This document shows, in pieces, positions 7,272 to 16,816 of a stretch of DNA of 64,000 bases. The stretch covers positions 232,892 through 296,891 of the forward strand of contig NZ_JAECRZ010000003.1 of NCBI RefSeq assembly GCF_016019955.1. Direction: 5' to 3'. This DNA is from Thiosulfatihalobacter marinus (GTDB lineage: Bacteria > Pseudomonadota > Alphaproteobacteria > Rhodobacterales > Rhodobacteraceae). Each line of letters begins with the position of its first letter. Within the stretch, counting starts at the first letter, position 1. The translations under genes and the position numbers were made by a program. The notes under the pieces are model-generated. The model searched no databases, was not told the DNA's origin, and saw only the letters and a program-made list of their open reading frames with translations.

Positions 7272-8870
7272 ATGACATTTGGACGGGTAAACCCGCAATT
7301 CCGCCTCGAAGATCAAGGGATCCAGGGGCTGGGCAATGTCTATTACAATCTTATGGAGCCCGCCCTGGTCGAGGCCGCGCTGAAGAACGGCGAAGGCAGG
7401 CTTGGCAATGGCGGCGCCTTTCTGGTCAGCACCGGAGAATACACCGGCCGTTCGCCCAAGGACAAATTCACCGTGCGCACCCCGACCACGGAAAACACCA
7501 TCTGGTGGGACAATAACGCCCCGATGGCGGCCGACGCCTTTGATCGCCTGCACGCCGACATGCTGGAGCACATGAAGGGCCGCACCTACTTTGTGCAGGA
7601 TCTGTTTGCCGGGGCCGATCCCGCCCACCGCCTGAACGTGCGCGTGATCAACGAACTGGCCTGGCACAACCTGTTCATCCGCCACCTGCTGCGCCGCCCC
7701 GGCCAGGACGAGCTGGACGGCTTCACCTCGGATTTCACGATCATCAACTGCCCCAGCTTCAAGGCCGACCCGGCGCGCCACGGCTGCCGCACCGAAACCG
7801 TGATCGCGGTGAATTTCGACAAGAAGCTGATCCTGATCGGCAACACCGAATACGCGGGCGAAAACAAGAAATCCGTCTTTGGCGTGCTGAACTACCTGCT
7901 GCCCGAAAAGGGCATCATGCCGATGCATTGTTCGGCCAACCACGCCGATGGCAACCCGGTGGATGCCGCCGTGTTCTTTGGCCTGTCGGGCACCGGCAAG
8001 ACCACCCTGTCGGCCGATCCCAACCGCACCCTGATCGGCGACGACGAACATGGCTGGTCGGATCGCGGCACCTTCAATTTCGAAGGCGGCTGCTATGCCA
8101 AGACGATCGGGCTGAACCCCGAGGCAGAGCCGGAAATCTTTGCCACCACCGGCATGTTCGGCACCGTGATCGAGAACATGATCTTCGACGAACAGACCAA
8201 GGCGCTGGATTTCGAAGACAGCAGCCTGACCGAGAACATGCGGTGCGCCTATCCGCTCGATTACATCCCCAACGCCTCCGGCAACGGGCTGGGCGGCCAC
8301 CCCAAGAACGTGATCATGCTCACCTGTGACGCATTCGGCGTTCTGCCCCCGATTGCGCGGCTGACCCCGGCACAGGCCGAATATCACTTCCTGTCCGGCT
8401 TTACCGCCAAGATGGCCGGCACCGAACGCGGCGTGACCGAGCCGAAACCGGCCTTCTCCACCTGCTTTGGCGCCCCCTTCATGCCGCGCCGCCCCGAGGT
8501 CTACGGCGCCCTGCTGCGCCAGAAGATCGCCGATCACGGCACCACCTGCTGGCTGGTCAATACCGGCTGGACCGGCGGCGCCTATGGCGTGGGCAACCGG
8601 ATGCCGATCAAGGCCACCCGCGCCCTGCTCACCGCAGCGCTGGACGGCTCGCTGAATTCGGCGACCTTCCGCAAGGATCCCAATTTCGGCTTCGAAGTGC
8701 CTGTCACCGTGCCCGGTGTCGATGCCGGCCTGCTCGACCCGCGCTCGACCTGGGAGGACAAGGGCGCCTATGATGCGCAGGCCGCGAAACTGGTCAGGAT
8801 GTTCGCCGAGAATTTCGAACAGTACCTGCCCTATATCGATGCCGACGTAAAAGCCGCCGCCATCGGCTGA
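7272..8870 (+). CDS. pckA: Phosphoenolpyruvate carboxykinase (ATP)
   Basis: A 532-residue ATP-type PEP carboxykinase that converts oxaloacetate plus ATP to phosphoenolpyruvate, the entry step of gluconeogenesis. The nucleotide-binding P-loop GLSGTGKTT is at residues 237-245, the metal-binding GDDEHGW at 257-263, and EGGCYAKT at 271-278, all intact. ATG 7272 is chosen because GGAG at 7261-7264 lies 7 nt upstream; the TTG at 7266 that also opens the frame is too close to that site. It is divergent from chvI and followed by a strong hairpin terminator. Confidence 0.96.
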   Translation: MTFGRVNPQFRLEDQGIQGLGNVYYNLMEPALVEAALKNGEGRLGNGGAFLVSTGEYTGRSPKDKFTVRTPTTENTIWWDNNAPMAADAFDRLHADMLEHMKGRTYFVQDLFAGADPAHRLNVRVINELAWHNLFIRHLLRRPGQDELDGFTSDFTIINCPSFKADPARHGCRTETVIAVNFDKKLILIGNTEYAGENKKSVFGVLNYLLPEKGIMPMHCSANHADGNPVDAAVFFGLSGTGKTTLSADPNRTLIGDDEHGWSDRGTFNFEGGCYAKTIGLNPEAEPEIFATTGMFGTVIENMIFDEQTKALDFEDSSLTENMRCAYPLDYIPNASGNGLGGHPKNVIMLTCDAFGVLPPIARLTPAQAEYHFLSGFTAKMAGTERGVTEPKPAFSTCFGAPFMPRRPEVYGALLRQKIADHGTTCWLVNTGWTGGAYGVGNRMPIKATRALLTAALDGSLNSATFRKDPNFGFEVPVTVPGVDAGLLDPRSTWEDKGAYDAQAAKLVRMFAENFEQYLPYIDADVKAAAIG

Positions 8871-8896
8871 GCCACGGCACATTTTCCATGCCTCAA

Positions 8897-8927
8897 GGCC
8901 CCGGCGCGTCCTGCTCCGGGGCTTTTT
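8897..8927 (+). terminator. Rho-independent terminator of pckA
   Basis: The stem GCCCCGG (8898-8904) pairs with CCGGGGC (8916-8922) across an 11-nt loop, followed immediately by TTTTT (8923-8927). AAG upstream of the stem can extend pairing into the T run. It starts 27 nt after the pckA stop. Confidence 0.85.
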
Positions 8928-9049
8928 GGTTGCGAATCCCGGACCCGCCCCAAATACTGGCGGCCTGACGCAAATACCGCTTGGAATATTCGCCTCCCGG
9001 CCCTATTGGGCGATTCCCGGCACGCGGCCACTTTTTGGGGGATACCTGA

Positions 9050-10939
9050 TTGACGCATTCCGTCGACGCGCCACACGATATCTACGGCATTGAGAAATGG
9101 GGCAAAGGCCTGATCGTTGCGCTGGACTCCGGCGAGATCGGCCTGAAGAATCCGCTTGCCCCGGACGCGCCGGCCGTCAGCCTGCCCTCCATCCTGTCCG
9201 ATCTCGAAGAGCGCGGCATCCACGTGCCCATGCTGGTGCGCATTTCCAGCTATCTCGAAAACGAAATCCGCCACATCAATACCAGCTTTCGCGATGCCAT
9301 TGCCCGCGCCGGGTATCAGGGCACCTATCGCGGCGTCTTCCCGATCAAGGTCAATCAACAGGCCCAGGTGATCGACCGGATCGTCGAATTTGGCCAATCC
9401 TTCGATTACGGGCTCGAAGCCGGGTCCAAGCCCGAACTGGTCATCGCCCTGGCCCACAAGCTGGCGCGCAACGCGCTGATCGTGTGCAACGGGGTCAAGG
9501 ACGCGGAATTCGTCGCCCTCGCCACCCTGTCGCGCAAGCTGGGCTTCAACACCGTGATCGTGCTGGAAAGCCCGAAAGAGGCGGATACCGTCATCGCCGT
9601 CTACAGGGAACTGGGGGTCGCGCCGCTTTTGGGCGTACGCGTCAAGCTGACCAACCAGATCAGCGGCAAATGGCAGGAAAGCTCGGGCGACCGCTCCACC
9701 TTTGGCATGAACACCGATCAGCTGGTCGCCGTGCTGGACAAGCTGCGCGATGCCGGGCTGCTGCACTGCCTGAAACTGCAACACTCCCACCTGGGCAGCC
9801 AGGTGCCCGATGTCAACGACGTGCGCCGCGCCGCGGGCGAGGCGTGCCGCTATTTCACCGAACTCACCCGCGAGGGCGCGCCGCTCACTCATCTCGATCT
9901 GGGCGGTGGCCTGGGCGTGGACTATACCGGTGAAAAACGCGCCACCGAGAACTCGATCAACTACACCGTCGAGGAATACGCCTCCAACGTGGTCGAAACC
10001 GTCGGCTATGCGATGGACGAGGCGGGCATTCCCCACCCCACGCTTGTCACCGAAAGCGGGCGCGCCGTGGTGGCAACCTCGTCGATGCTGGTGTTCAACG
10101 TGTTGGAAAGCACGCTGTACGATGCCCCCACCGCCCCCGAAACCGGACCCGAAGATCACCACCTCCTGACCGATCTAGCCGCCGTCGCCGATTATCTTGA
10201 TGCCGACCGCGTTCAGGAATGCTGGAACGACGCCTCCTTTTACCGCAACGAATTGCGCGCCCTGTTCCGGCGCGGCTATATCGACCTGCGCCAGATGGCC
10301 CGCGCCGAACGCGTCTACCTGCACCTGATGTCCCGCATCAAGGCGCTGGTCGCGGCAATGGACGATTTCACCGATGTCGACAATCAGCTGGAAAAGGCCG
10401 CCGACATCTATCACTGCAACTTTTCCCTGTTCCAGTCGCTGCCCGATGTCTGGGCGATCGATCAACTGCACCCGATCGTGCCGCTGCAAATGCTGAACCA
10501 GCCCCCCGACCGGCGCGCGGTGCTTTCCGACATCACCTGCGACAGTGACGGCAAGGTCAGCCAGTTCATCCTCGCCGATGGCGTGTCCCCTTCGCTTCCG
10601 GTCCACTCCCTGCCCACGGACCAGCCCTATTATCTTGGCGTATTCTTCGTTGGCGCCTATCAGGAAACGCTGGGTGATCTGCACAACCTGTTTGGCGACA
10701 CCAATGTCGTTACCCTTGATCTGCGCGCCGATGGCGGCTTTGACCTGCTGCATGAACAAGAGGGCGACACCATCTCCGAAGTCCTCAGCTATGTCGAATA
10801 CGATCCCGCCGATTGCATCGCCGCCTTCCGCAAGATGGTGGATGGCGCAATTTCCGCCGGCGCCCTCAAGACATCCGACCGCAAGCTGATCATGGGCGCC
10901 TATCGCGACTCGATCAACGGCTATACCTATTACGAATAA
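9050..10939 (+). CDS. speA: Biosynthetic arginine decarboxylase
   Basis: A 629-residue fold-III PLP decarboxylase of the biosynthetic (plant/bacterial SpeA) type, converting arginine to agmatine. The PLP lysine is Lys100 in GVFPIKVNQQ, and the glycine-rich phosphate-binding block LDLGGGLGVDY is near residues 283-293. The start is TTG 9050: GGGGGA ends 7 nt upstream, and the next in-frame ATG is about 60 codons inside conserved sequence. It is the first gene of a polyamine operon; 23 nt separate its stop from the dehydrogenase start. With agmatinase at the operon end it supplies putrescine. Confidence 0.95.
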   Translation: MTHSVDAPHDIYGIEKWGKGLIVALDSGEIGLKNPLAPDAPAVSLPSILSDLEERGIHVPMLVRISSYLENEIRHINTSFRDAIARAGYQGTYRGVFPIKVNQQAQVIDRIVEFGQSFDYGLEAGSKPELVIALAHKLARNALIVCNGVKDAEFVALATLSRKLGFNTVIVLESPKEADTVIAVYRELGVAPLLGVRVKLTNQISGKWQESSGDRSTFGMNTDQLVAVLDKLRDAGLLHCLKLQHSHLGSQVPDVNDVRRAAGEACRYFTELTREGAPLTHLDLGGGLGVDYTGEKRATENSINYTVEEYASNVVETVGYAMDEAGIPHPTLVTESGRAVVATSSMLVFNVLESTLYDAPTAPETGPEDHHLLTDLAAVADYLDADRVQECWNDASFYRNELRALFRRGYIDLRQMARAERVYLHLMSRIKALVAAMDDFTDVDNQLEKAADIYHCNFSLFQSLPDVWAIDQLHPIVPLQMLNQPPDRRAVLSDITCDSDGKVSQFILADGVSPSLPVHSLPTDQPYYLGVFFVGAYQETLGDLHNLFGDTNVVTLDLRADGGFDLLHEQEGDTISEVLSYVEYDPADCIAAFRKMVDGAISAGALKTSDRKLIMGAYRDSINGYTYYE

Positions 10940-10962
10940 CCACCTCCAAAGGAGACATGACC

Positions 10963-12174
10963 ATGGGCAAGACACTCGTCGTGGGCGCCGGGGGCGTCAG
11001 CCACGCCGCCGTGCACAAGATGGCAATGAACAGCGACATCTTCACCCGGATCACCCTGGCCAGCCGCACCAAATCCAAATGCGACGCCATAGCCGCCAGC
11101 GTGAAGGAACGCACCGGGGTGACAATCGCCACCGCCGCGCTGGATGCCTACAAGGTCGCGGATACCGTCGCCCTGATCCGCGAAACCGGCGCCGAGATTC
11201 TTGTCAACCTGGCCCTGCCCTATCAGGATCTGGTGCTGATGGATGCCTGCCTCCAGGCAGGCTGCCACTATATCGACACCGCCAATTACGAACCCGAGGA
11301 CGAAGCCAAATTCGAATATCACTGGCAATGGGCCTATCACGACAAGTTCAGGGACGCCGGCCTGACCGCCATCCTCGGCTCGGGCTTTGATCCGGGCGTG
11401 ACCAGCGTGTTCGCCAAATGGCTCAAGAAACACAAGCTGGACACAATCCGCCAGATCGATGTGCTGGACGCCAATGGCGGCTCCAACGACCAGGAATTCG
11501 CCACCAATTTCAACCCCGAAATCAACCTGCGCGAAGTGCTGGCCGAAGCCCGCCATTGGGAAAACGGCACCTGGAAAACCACCCCCGCCATGACCCACAA
11601 GGTCAATTTCGACTTCCCCGCCATCGGGCCGAAAAACATGTACCTGATGTATCACGAGGAACTGGAATCCCTGTCCACCCACTTCCCCGAAATCGAACGC
11701 GCCCGCTTCTGGATGACCTTTGGCGATGCCTATATCATGCACGCCAAAGTGCTGGAAAATGTCGGCATGACCCGGATCGACCCGGTGCTGCATGACGGCA
11801 AGGAAATCATTCCCATCCAGTTCCTGAAAACCCTGCTGCCCGATCCCGGCGATCTGGGCGCCGAAACCAAGGGCAAGGCCTGCATCGGCGATATCGCCAC
11901 CGGCCAGGCCAAGGACGGCTCGGGCGAGAAAACCTATTACATCTACAATATCTGCGACCACCAGGAATGCTACGCCGAGGTGGGTTCCCAGGCCGTGTCC
12001 TACACCACCGGCGTGCCGGCCATGATCGGCGCCGCGCAACTGCTCAAAGGCAACTGGCGCGCGCCCGGCGTGTGGAACATGGAACAGCTCGACCCGGATG
12101 ATTTCATGGACATGCTGAACACCCACGGCCTGCCATGGCAGGTGCACGAACTCGACGGTCCGGTCGCCTTCTGA
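10963..12174 (+). CDS. Carboxynorspermidine/carboxyspermidine dehydrogenase (saccharopine dehydrogenase family)
   Basis: A 403-residue member of the saccharopine dehydrogenase family. It opens with a Rossmann motif LVVGAGGVSHAAVHK (residues 5-19), and conserved blocks such as HYIDTANYEPEDEA and GFDPGVTSVFA follow. This family reductively condenses a diamine with aspartate beta-semialdehyde; with putrescine it makes carboxyspermidine. Of two nearby ATGs I chose 10963, 8 nt after AAAGGAGA; ATG 10957 is only 2 nt from it. Its neighbours speA, nspC and speB make the pathway assignment strong, giving spermidine without S-adenosylmethionine decarboxylase or spermidine synthase. Confidence 0.92.
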   Translation: MGKTLVVGAGGVSHAAVHKMAMNSDIFTRITLASRTKSKCDAIAASVKERTGVTIATAALDAYKVADTVALIRETGAEILVNLALPYQDLVLMDACLQAGCHYIDTANYEPEDEAKFEYHWQWAYHDKFRDAGLTAILGSGFDPGVTSVFAKWLKKHKLDTIRQIDVLDANGGSNDQEFATNFNPEINLREVLAEARHWENGTWKTTPAMTHKVNFDFPAIGPKNMYLMYHEELESLSTHFPEIERARFWMTFGDAYIMHAKVLENVGMTRIDPVLHDGKEIIPIQFLKTLLPDPGDLGAETKGKACIGDIATGQAKDGSGEKTYYIYNICDHQECYAEVGSQAVSYTTGVPAMIGAAQLLKGNWRAPGVWNMEQLDPDDFMDMLNTHGLPWQVHELDGPVAF

Positions 12175-12209
12175 ATGCAGGGACAGGCGCCACCCCGCGC
12201 CCTTCATTG

Positions 12210-12255
12210 TTCCGAAAATACTCCGGGGGTCCGGGGGCAGCGCCCCCGGCCTCGC
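12210..12255. repeat. GC-rich palindromic intergenic repeat inside the polyamine operon
   Basis: In the 101-nt gap between the dehydrogenase and nspC, CCGGGGGC (12231-12238) pairs with GCCCCCGG (12242-12249) around a 3-nt loop. The preceding CCGAAAATACTCCGGGGG resembles the arms of larger repeats near 39.85 kb and 52.3 kb. The core GGGGGCAGCGCCCCC recurs near 52.35 kb. The strong hairpin could affect message stability or read-through inside the operon. There is no T run, so it is not a classical terminator. Confidence 0.6.
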
Positions 12256-12275
12256 CACACCAAGGACCGCCCGAT

Positions 12276-13445
12276 ATGCCCGACATGATGCAAACCCAGG
12301 CCGGCGACGCAGGCGCCTTTCGCAACTTCGATCTCGCACGCGTCCCCTCGCCCTGCTTCGTCGTCGACGAGGCCGCCGTAGAGCGCAACCTCGCGATCCT
12401 CCGGGACATCGCCGACCGCTCCGGCGCGCATGTCCTGTCGGCCCTCAAGGCGTTCTCCATGTTCGCCCTCGCGCCATTACAGCGCCAGTACCTCCGCGGC
12501 ACCTGCGCCTCCGGCATCCACGAAGCGCGTCTGGGGCGCGAGGAATACGGCGGCGAGGTCGCCACCTTCTGCGCCGCCTACAAGGACAGCGACATCGACG
12601 AAATCCTGTCCCTGTCCGACCATGTGATCTTCAACAGCCCCGCCCAGAAGGATCGTTTCCTTGCCAGGGCACAGGCGGCTGGCGTGCAAATCGGCCTGCG
12701 CATCAACCCGGAACATTCCGAAGGCGAGATCCCGAAATACGATCCCTGCGCCCCCGGCTCGCGCCTCGGCACGCCCGTCAGCCAGCTCAACGCGCACGCC
12801 CTGACAGGCGTCAACGGGCTGCATATGCACACGCTCTGCGAACAGGGTTTCGCACCGCTCCAGCGCACGTGGGACGCAGTGGCGCCTAAACTCGCCCCCT
12901 ACCTTCCCGGCCTCAAATGGCTCAATTTCGGCGGTGGCCACCACATCACCCGCGCCGACTATGACCGCGAGGCGCTCATCGACTTCATCAAGTCTCTTCG
13001 CGCCGCACACAACCTCGACATCTACCTTGAACCCGGCGAGGCCGTGGCACTGGATGCTGGCATCCTTGTGGGCGAAATCCTGGACCTGCCCCACAATGGC
13101 AGGAACCTTGCCATCACCGACATCTCCGCCACCTGCCACATGCCCGACGTGATCGAAGCACCCTACCGCCCGGCCCTTCTGGACGAGGCCGGCCAGGGCC
13201 ACACCTACCGGCTTGGCGGCCCGTCCTGTCTCGCGGGTGACGTGATCGGCGATTACACCTGGGACAAGCCACTGACCATCGGCCAGCGCTTTGCCTTTCT
13301 CGATCAGGCGCATTACTCGATGGTCAAGACCAACACGTTCAACGGCGTCCCCCTGCCCGCCATCGCCCTGTGGAACAGCCAGACCGACGCGCTGAAAATC
13401 ATCCGGCAATTCGGCTATGACGACTTCAAGACGAGGCTTTCATGA
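12276..13445 (+). CDS. nspC: Carboxynorspermidine/carboxyspermidine decarboxylase
   Basis: A 389-residue fold-III PLP decarboxylase that removes the carboxyl group from carboxyspermidine (or carboxynorspermidine) to give spermidine. The PLP lysine is Lys58 in LSALKAFSM. Other family blocks are GLRINPEHSEGEIPKYDPC, FGGGHHITRADYD and DISATCHMPDVIE. ATG 12276 has AAGGA 9 nt upstream; a second ATG pair at 12285/12288 is less well placed. Its stop overlaps the speB start in ATGA, showing translational coupling. Confidence 0.93.
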   Translation: MPDMMQTQAGDAGAFRNFDLARVPSPCFVVDEAAVERNLAILRDIADRSGAHVLSALKAFSMFALAPLQRQYLRGTCASGIHEARLGREEYGGEVATFCAAYKDSDIDEILSLSDHVIFNSPAQKDRFLARAQAAGVQIGLRINPEHSEGEIPKYDPCAPGSRLGTPVSQLNAHALTGVNGLHMHTLCEQGFAPLQRTWDAVAPKLAPYLPGLKWLNFGGGHHITRADYDREALIDFIKSLRAAHNLDIYLEPGEAVALDAGILVGEILDLPHNGRNLAITDISATCHMPDVIEAPYRPALLDEAGQGHTYRLGGPSCLAGDVIGDYTWDKPLTIGQRFAFLDQAHYSMVKTNTFNGVPLPAIALWNSQTDALKIIRQFGYDDFKTRLS

Positions 13446-14290
13446 CCATCTTCCTGAACAGCGAACTTCAACCCGGTGAACGCACCCAGGACGCCCGCTT
13501 TCGCATCATCCCGGTGCCGCTGGAACGCACGGTGTCCTATGGATCCGGCACCGCCAACGGCCCCGCCGCCATCATCGCAGCCTCCAATGAACTGGAGCGC
13601 ATCACCAACGCCATCGAACCCTGCGCCCACGGCATCGTCACCGAATCGCCGCTGGACTGCACCGGCCCCCTGCCCGACGTGATGGAAAGGCTGGCGCAGC
13701 GCACCCGGGCCGCCACCGCCGCCGGCAAGATCCCTGTCACCCTGGGCGGCGAACATTCGCTGTCATATGGTGCCGTCACCGGCGTCGCGCGCGCCCTTGG
13801 CAGGCCCCTCGGCCTGATCCAGATCGACGCCCACGCCGACCTGCGCATCGCCTATCAGGGCGAAAAACACTCCCATGCCAGCGTCATGCACCTGCTCGCC
13901 GAAACCGGCATCCGCCTTGCCCAGTTCGGCGTGCGCGCGCTCTGCCAACAGGAAATCGACAACCGCACCAGACATGACGTGTTCTACAAGGACGCCGAAG
14001 ACCTTGTCACCGGCAACATACACGCCATCGACCTGCCCGACGACTTTCCCGAACACGTCTATGTCAGCTTTGATGTCGACGGGCTCGATCCCTCGCAAAT
14101 GCCTGCCACCGGCACGCCGGTCCCCGGCGGGCTGGGCTACTATCAGGCGCTGCACCTCGTCGAACACGCGCTCAAGGGGCGCAAATGTGTTGGCCTTGAT
14201 GTGGTGGAACTGGCGCCCGACGGCAACGCCGCCTGGGATTTCACCGCTGCCCAGATCACCTATCGCCTGATGGCCGCCTGCCTGGGTTGA
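13442..14290 (+). CDS. speB: Agmatinase
   Basis: A 282-residue ureohydrolase. All three manganese-binding blocks of the arginase/agmatinase family are present: GGEHSLS (about residues 101-107), DAHADLR (about 124-130) and SFDVDGLDPS (about 205-214). In this operon, headed by arginine decarboxylase, hydrolysis of agmatine to putrescine and urea is the natural role; guanidinobutyrase or another ureohydrolase activity is the alternative. It is the last gene, overlapping nspC by 4 nt. No clear terminator follows; 14291-14477 holds nothing else I can support. Confidence 0.9.
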   Translation: MTIFLNSELQPGERTQDARFRIIPVPLERTVSYGSGTANGPAAIIAASNELERITNAIEPCAHGIVTESPLDCTGPLPDVMERLAQRTRAATAAGKIPVTLGGEHSLSYGAVTGVARALGRPLGLIQIDAHADLRIAYQGEKHSHASVMHLLAETGIRLAQFGVRALCQQEIDNRTRHDVFYKDAEDLVTGNIHAIDLPDDFPEHVYVSFDVDGLDPSQMPATGTPVPGGLGYYQALHLVEHALKGRKCVGLDVVELAPDGNAAWDFTAAQITYRLMAACLG

Positions 14291-14477
14291 GCGTGCCGGG
14301 CATCGCGCGGCCCGGGATCGAAGATCCTGTCCTCTTTCAACCCGCTTTATCGCACCGGGCCCGTCCCACGCGGAATTCGCCACACCGCGGCAAAATCACC
14401 CCGCATGGCAGAATGGGGGCGATGCCCGTCGGCAGGCACGGCGCGCCTTGAAACCGGGCAAGGCCTTGTACCAACCC

Positions 14478-15623
14478 TCACGCCACACGCGCGCCCTTGC
14501 TCCAGACCGCGCGCAGGGCCGGAACCCCCTCGGTCAGCCAGAACCGGATCAGATCGGCCGATTTGCCGATGTCCAGCTGCCCGCGATCCTCCAGCCCGGT
14601 ATATCGCGCCGGCGCCGCCGTCACCGTGTGCAGCCCCCGGGCCATGTCGCCCCAATGCTGCCCCAGCTGCACCGCCGCCAACAACAACGACGCAGGCACG
14701 TAATCGGACGAAATGATGTCCAGCAGCCCCGCCTCGGCCAGATCAATCGCCGCCACGTTCCCCGAATGCGATCCACCCCGCACAAGGTTCGGCCCGCCCA
14801 TGATATTGGCAATCCGGTGGCCATGATTGGCCCGCGCCGCCGCGACGGTCGTGGGAAACTCTGCAAGCCGCACCCCGTGATGCGCCGAGACCGCCACCTG
14901 ACCGGCGGTCGTGTCATCATGGCTTGCCAAGACCGCGCCGTAACGCCTGGCCGCCGCCACCGCCGCCGCCTCGTGCCGATCTCCCAGGCTGGCCCGCAAA
15001 TCCAACAGAAACGCCACATGGCGCGCAAACTCTTCGGCCTCCATCGAATACTTGCCGCGCACATACCCTTCGTATTTCTTCAGATCGGTGAATTGCCGCT
15101 GCCCCGGCGTGTGATCCATCAGGCTCACGATCCCGATCCGGTCTTCGGGTCCGAACTCGGCCAGTTCCTCGATCAGGGTCTCCGAACAGGTCTCGGCCCG
15201 CAAGTGAAGATGATGGCTGATCCGCAAGCCGCCGCTGGCGCGCATCGACAGGATCTCGCTGGCAATGGCGCGCGCATACCTGCCGTATTTCCTGTTCGGG
15301 TCGGACACGATCGATCCAACCCGGATCGCATCGAACACCGTCGTGATCCCGGCGCCGGCCAATTCCGCATCATGCGCCAAAATCGCCGCCTGGTGCGGCC
15401 AGTCCACCCTGGGGCGCGGATGGATATGACGCTCCAGATTGTCGGTATGCAGCTCGATCAGCCCCGGCGCCACGAAATCTCCCGCGCAATCCACCGCACC
15501 GGCCGGCACCGCCGCGCCGCTGTCCATCCCGGCAATCTTGCCGCCCCGCACCACGATGCTGCCCGTTACCGTTTCCTGCGGCAGCACCAGCGAGGCATTG
15601 GCAAGAATCAAGTCCTGTGTCAT
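14478..15623 (-). CDS. phnM: Alpha-D-ribose 1-methylphosphonate 5-triphosphate diphosphatase
   Basis: A 381-residue amidohydrolase-fold enzyme of the PhnM family. In the C-P lyase pathway it removes pyrophosphate from the phosphonate-ribose triphosphate intermediate. The metal-binding entry motif is APGLIELHTDNLERH near residues 55-70, and SHDDTTAGQV and SGNVAAIDLAEAG are typical later blocks. I prefer ATG 15623, which aligns with family N-termini; an upstream ATG at 15647 would add eight residues. No phnGHIJKL genes lie in the window, so phnM is either a remote part of a split pathway or has been retained alone. A DUF1045 gene is divergent 54 bp away. Confidence 0.9.
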   Translation of the reverse strand: MTQDLILANASLVLPQETVTGSIVVRGGKIAGMDSGAAVPAGAVDCAGDFVAPGLIELHTDNLERHIHPRPRVDWPHQAAILAHDAELAGAGITTVFDAIRVGSIVSDPNRKYGRYARAIASEILSMRASGGLRISHHLHLRAETCSETLIEELAEFGPEDRIGIVSLMDHTPGQRQFTDLKKYEGYVRGKYSMEAEEFARHVAFLLDLRASLGDRHEAAAVAAARRYGAVLASHDDTTAGQVAVSAHHGVRLAEFPTTVAAARANHGHRIANIMGGPNLVRGGSHSGNVAAIDLAEAGLLDIISSDYVPASLLLAAVQLGQHWGDMARGLHTVTAAPARYTGLEDRGQLDIGKSADLIRFWLTEGVPALRAVWSKGARVA

Positions 15624-15677
15624 CCCGGCGTTACATCCTGTTGTCATCGGCCCCCCGGCATCCTATCCCACATTCTC

Positions 15678-16364
15678 ATGCAATTCCAAAGATACGGCAT
15701 ATTCCACACCCCGCCCCCCGGCGCACTGGCCCGGTTCGGCGCACAGTGGCTGGGCTGGGACGCGGCCATGGGCCAGACCTGCCCCCATCCCGACATTCCC
15801 GACCTGCCTGCGCCCATCCCCGACATCACCGCCACGCCGCGCAAATACGGGCTGCACGGCACGATCAAGCCGCCCTTCTTCCTGGCGGCGGACACCACCG
15901 CCCCCGACCTGCACGACGCGTTCGAAACGCTCTGCGCCTCCCTGTCGCCGGTCCGCCTGGACGGGCTGCGCATCACACGCCTTGGCCGCTTTCTTGCCCT
16001 CAAGGTCAAGGGCGACCAATCCCTGCTGGCCAAACACGCCGCCATTGTTGTCCAAAGGCTCGATCCGTTCCGCGCGCCGCCAACCAGCGCGGAACTGGCC
16101 CGCCGCCGCAGATCCCGGCTCAGCCCCCGGCAAGAGGCGCTGCTGGCGCAATGGGGCTACCCCTATGTGATGGAGGAATTCCGCTTTCACATCACGCTGA
16201 CCGGCCCTCTCTCACCCGATCAGGCCGATCAGGTCCAACAGGTGCTCACCCCGCGCCTTGCGCCTCTCCTGCCCGTTCCGTTCGACGTTACCGATCTCAC
16301 CCTCGTGGGCGAGGACGCCGCCGGCATGTTTCACGAAATCCACCGCTGCGCCCTCACCGGCTGA
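15678..16364 (+). CDS. DUF1045 domain protein, 2H phosphoesterase-like
   Basis: A 228-residue protein with two H-x-T/S-type signatures of the 2H phosphoesterase (RNA ligase/LigT-like) fold: YGLHGTIKPPF near residue 58 and FRFHITLTGPL near residue 170. DUF1045 proteins are regularly found with C-P lyase genes and are annotated as phosphonate metabolism proteins; cyclic phosphodiester hydrolysis is a reasonable inference. It begins 54 bp from phnM on the opposite strand, so the two share a promoter region. Start ATG 15678 fits the family N-terminus (MQFQRYGIFHTPP). Confidence 0.85.
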   Translation: MQFQRYGIFHTPPPGALARFGAQWLGWDAAMGQTCPHPDIPDLPAPIPDITATPRKYGLHGTIKPPFFLAADTTAPDLHDAFETLCASLSPVRLDGLRITRLGRFLALKVKGDQSLLAKHAAIVVQRLDPFRAPPTSAELARRRRSRLSPRQEALLAQWGYPYVMEEFRFHITLTGPLSPDQADQVQQVLTPRLAPLLPVPFDVTDLTLVGEDAAGMFHEIHRCALTG

Positions 16365-16560
16365 ATTGCCAACGGCACCGGCGCGGTCGGGGACCACGTG
16401 CCGCCGCGCCAACCGGGCGGCGCGGTCGGACAGCCGTCATTGCAATCTGGCAATTCGGTGGCCATTTCCGACGCAACTTCCCACAAATCATCCATCAATT
16501 CGCCGCTTTTACGCGCTAGGTGAGGCACGCGACCCACCCCAACCGAAAGGACCAAACCCC

Positions 16561-16659
16561 ATGTTTACCGTTATTCAAGCCCTGCTTGTCGTCTTCTCCC
16601 TGGCGCTCGTCGCCAAGGTGATCCACGCCCGCAAATCGAAAGAAGACCCGCAGGCCTGA
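16561..16659 (+). CDS. Small predicted single-pass membrane peptide (32 aa)
   Basis: A 32-codon frame begins ATG 16561. The peptide has a hydrophobic stretch of about 18 residues (VIQALLVVFSLALVAKVI) followed by a charged tail rich in Lys, Arg, Glu and Asp. GAAAGGA lies 9 nt upstream of the start, a good ribosome site. Codon use is normal for the region. A perfect 11-bp hairpin follows 12 nt after the stop. I do not recognise the family. The ribosome site, membrane segment and following hairpin argue for a real small-protein gene. Confidence 0.5.
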   Translation: MFTVIQALLVVFSLALVAKVIHARKSKEDPQA

Positions 16660-16671
16660 TCTGCCGGTTCC

Positions 16672-16710
16672 GGCCATTCCGCATTCCTCACTTCGGGCGG
16701 CGGAATGGCC
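16672..16710 (+). terminator. Hairpin after the small membrane peptide gene
   Basis: GGCCATTCCGC (16672-16682) is perfectly complementary to GCGGAATGGCC (16700-16710) across a 17-nt loop. No T run follows, so it may be a Rho-assisted terminator, a stability element, or a site of unknown function. Confidence 0.4.
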
Positions 16711-16816
16711 CGCTGGCACCGCGTCGGTCGCAAGACGGACCGGGGACACGTTTCAGACCCCAGCCCACAACCGGGCGTGAATTTTCGTGGCCCGGAAAAA
16801 CCACCTGATTTCTCTC

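Noticed and set aside
7242-8882. Long open frames on the strand opposite pckA, and similar ones opposite speA, the carboxyspermidine dehydrogenase gene and the indolepyruvate oxidoreductase gene
   Set aside because: They mirror codon structure of the real genes in high-GC DNA, show no domain or ribosome site, and are compositionally biased to Gly, His and Arg.
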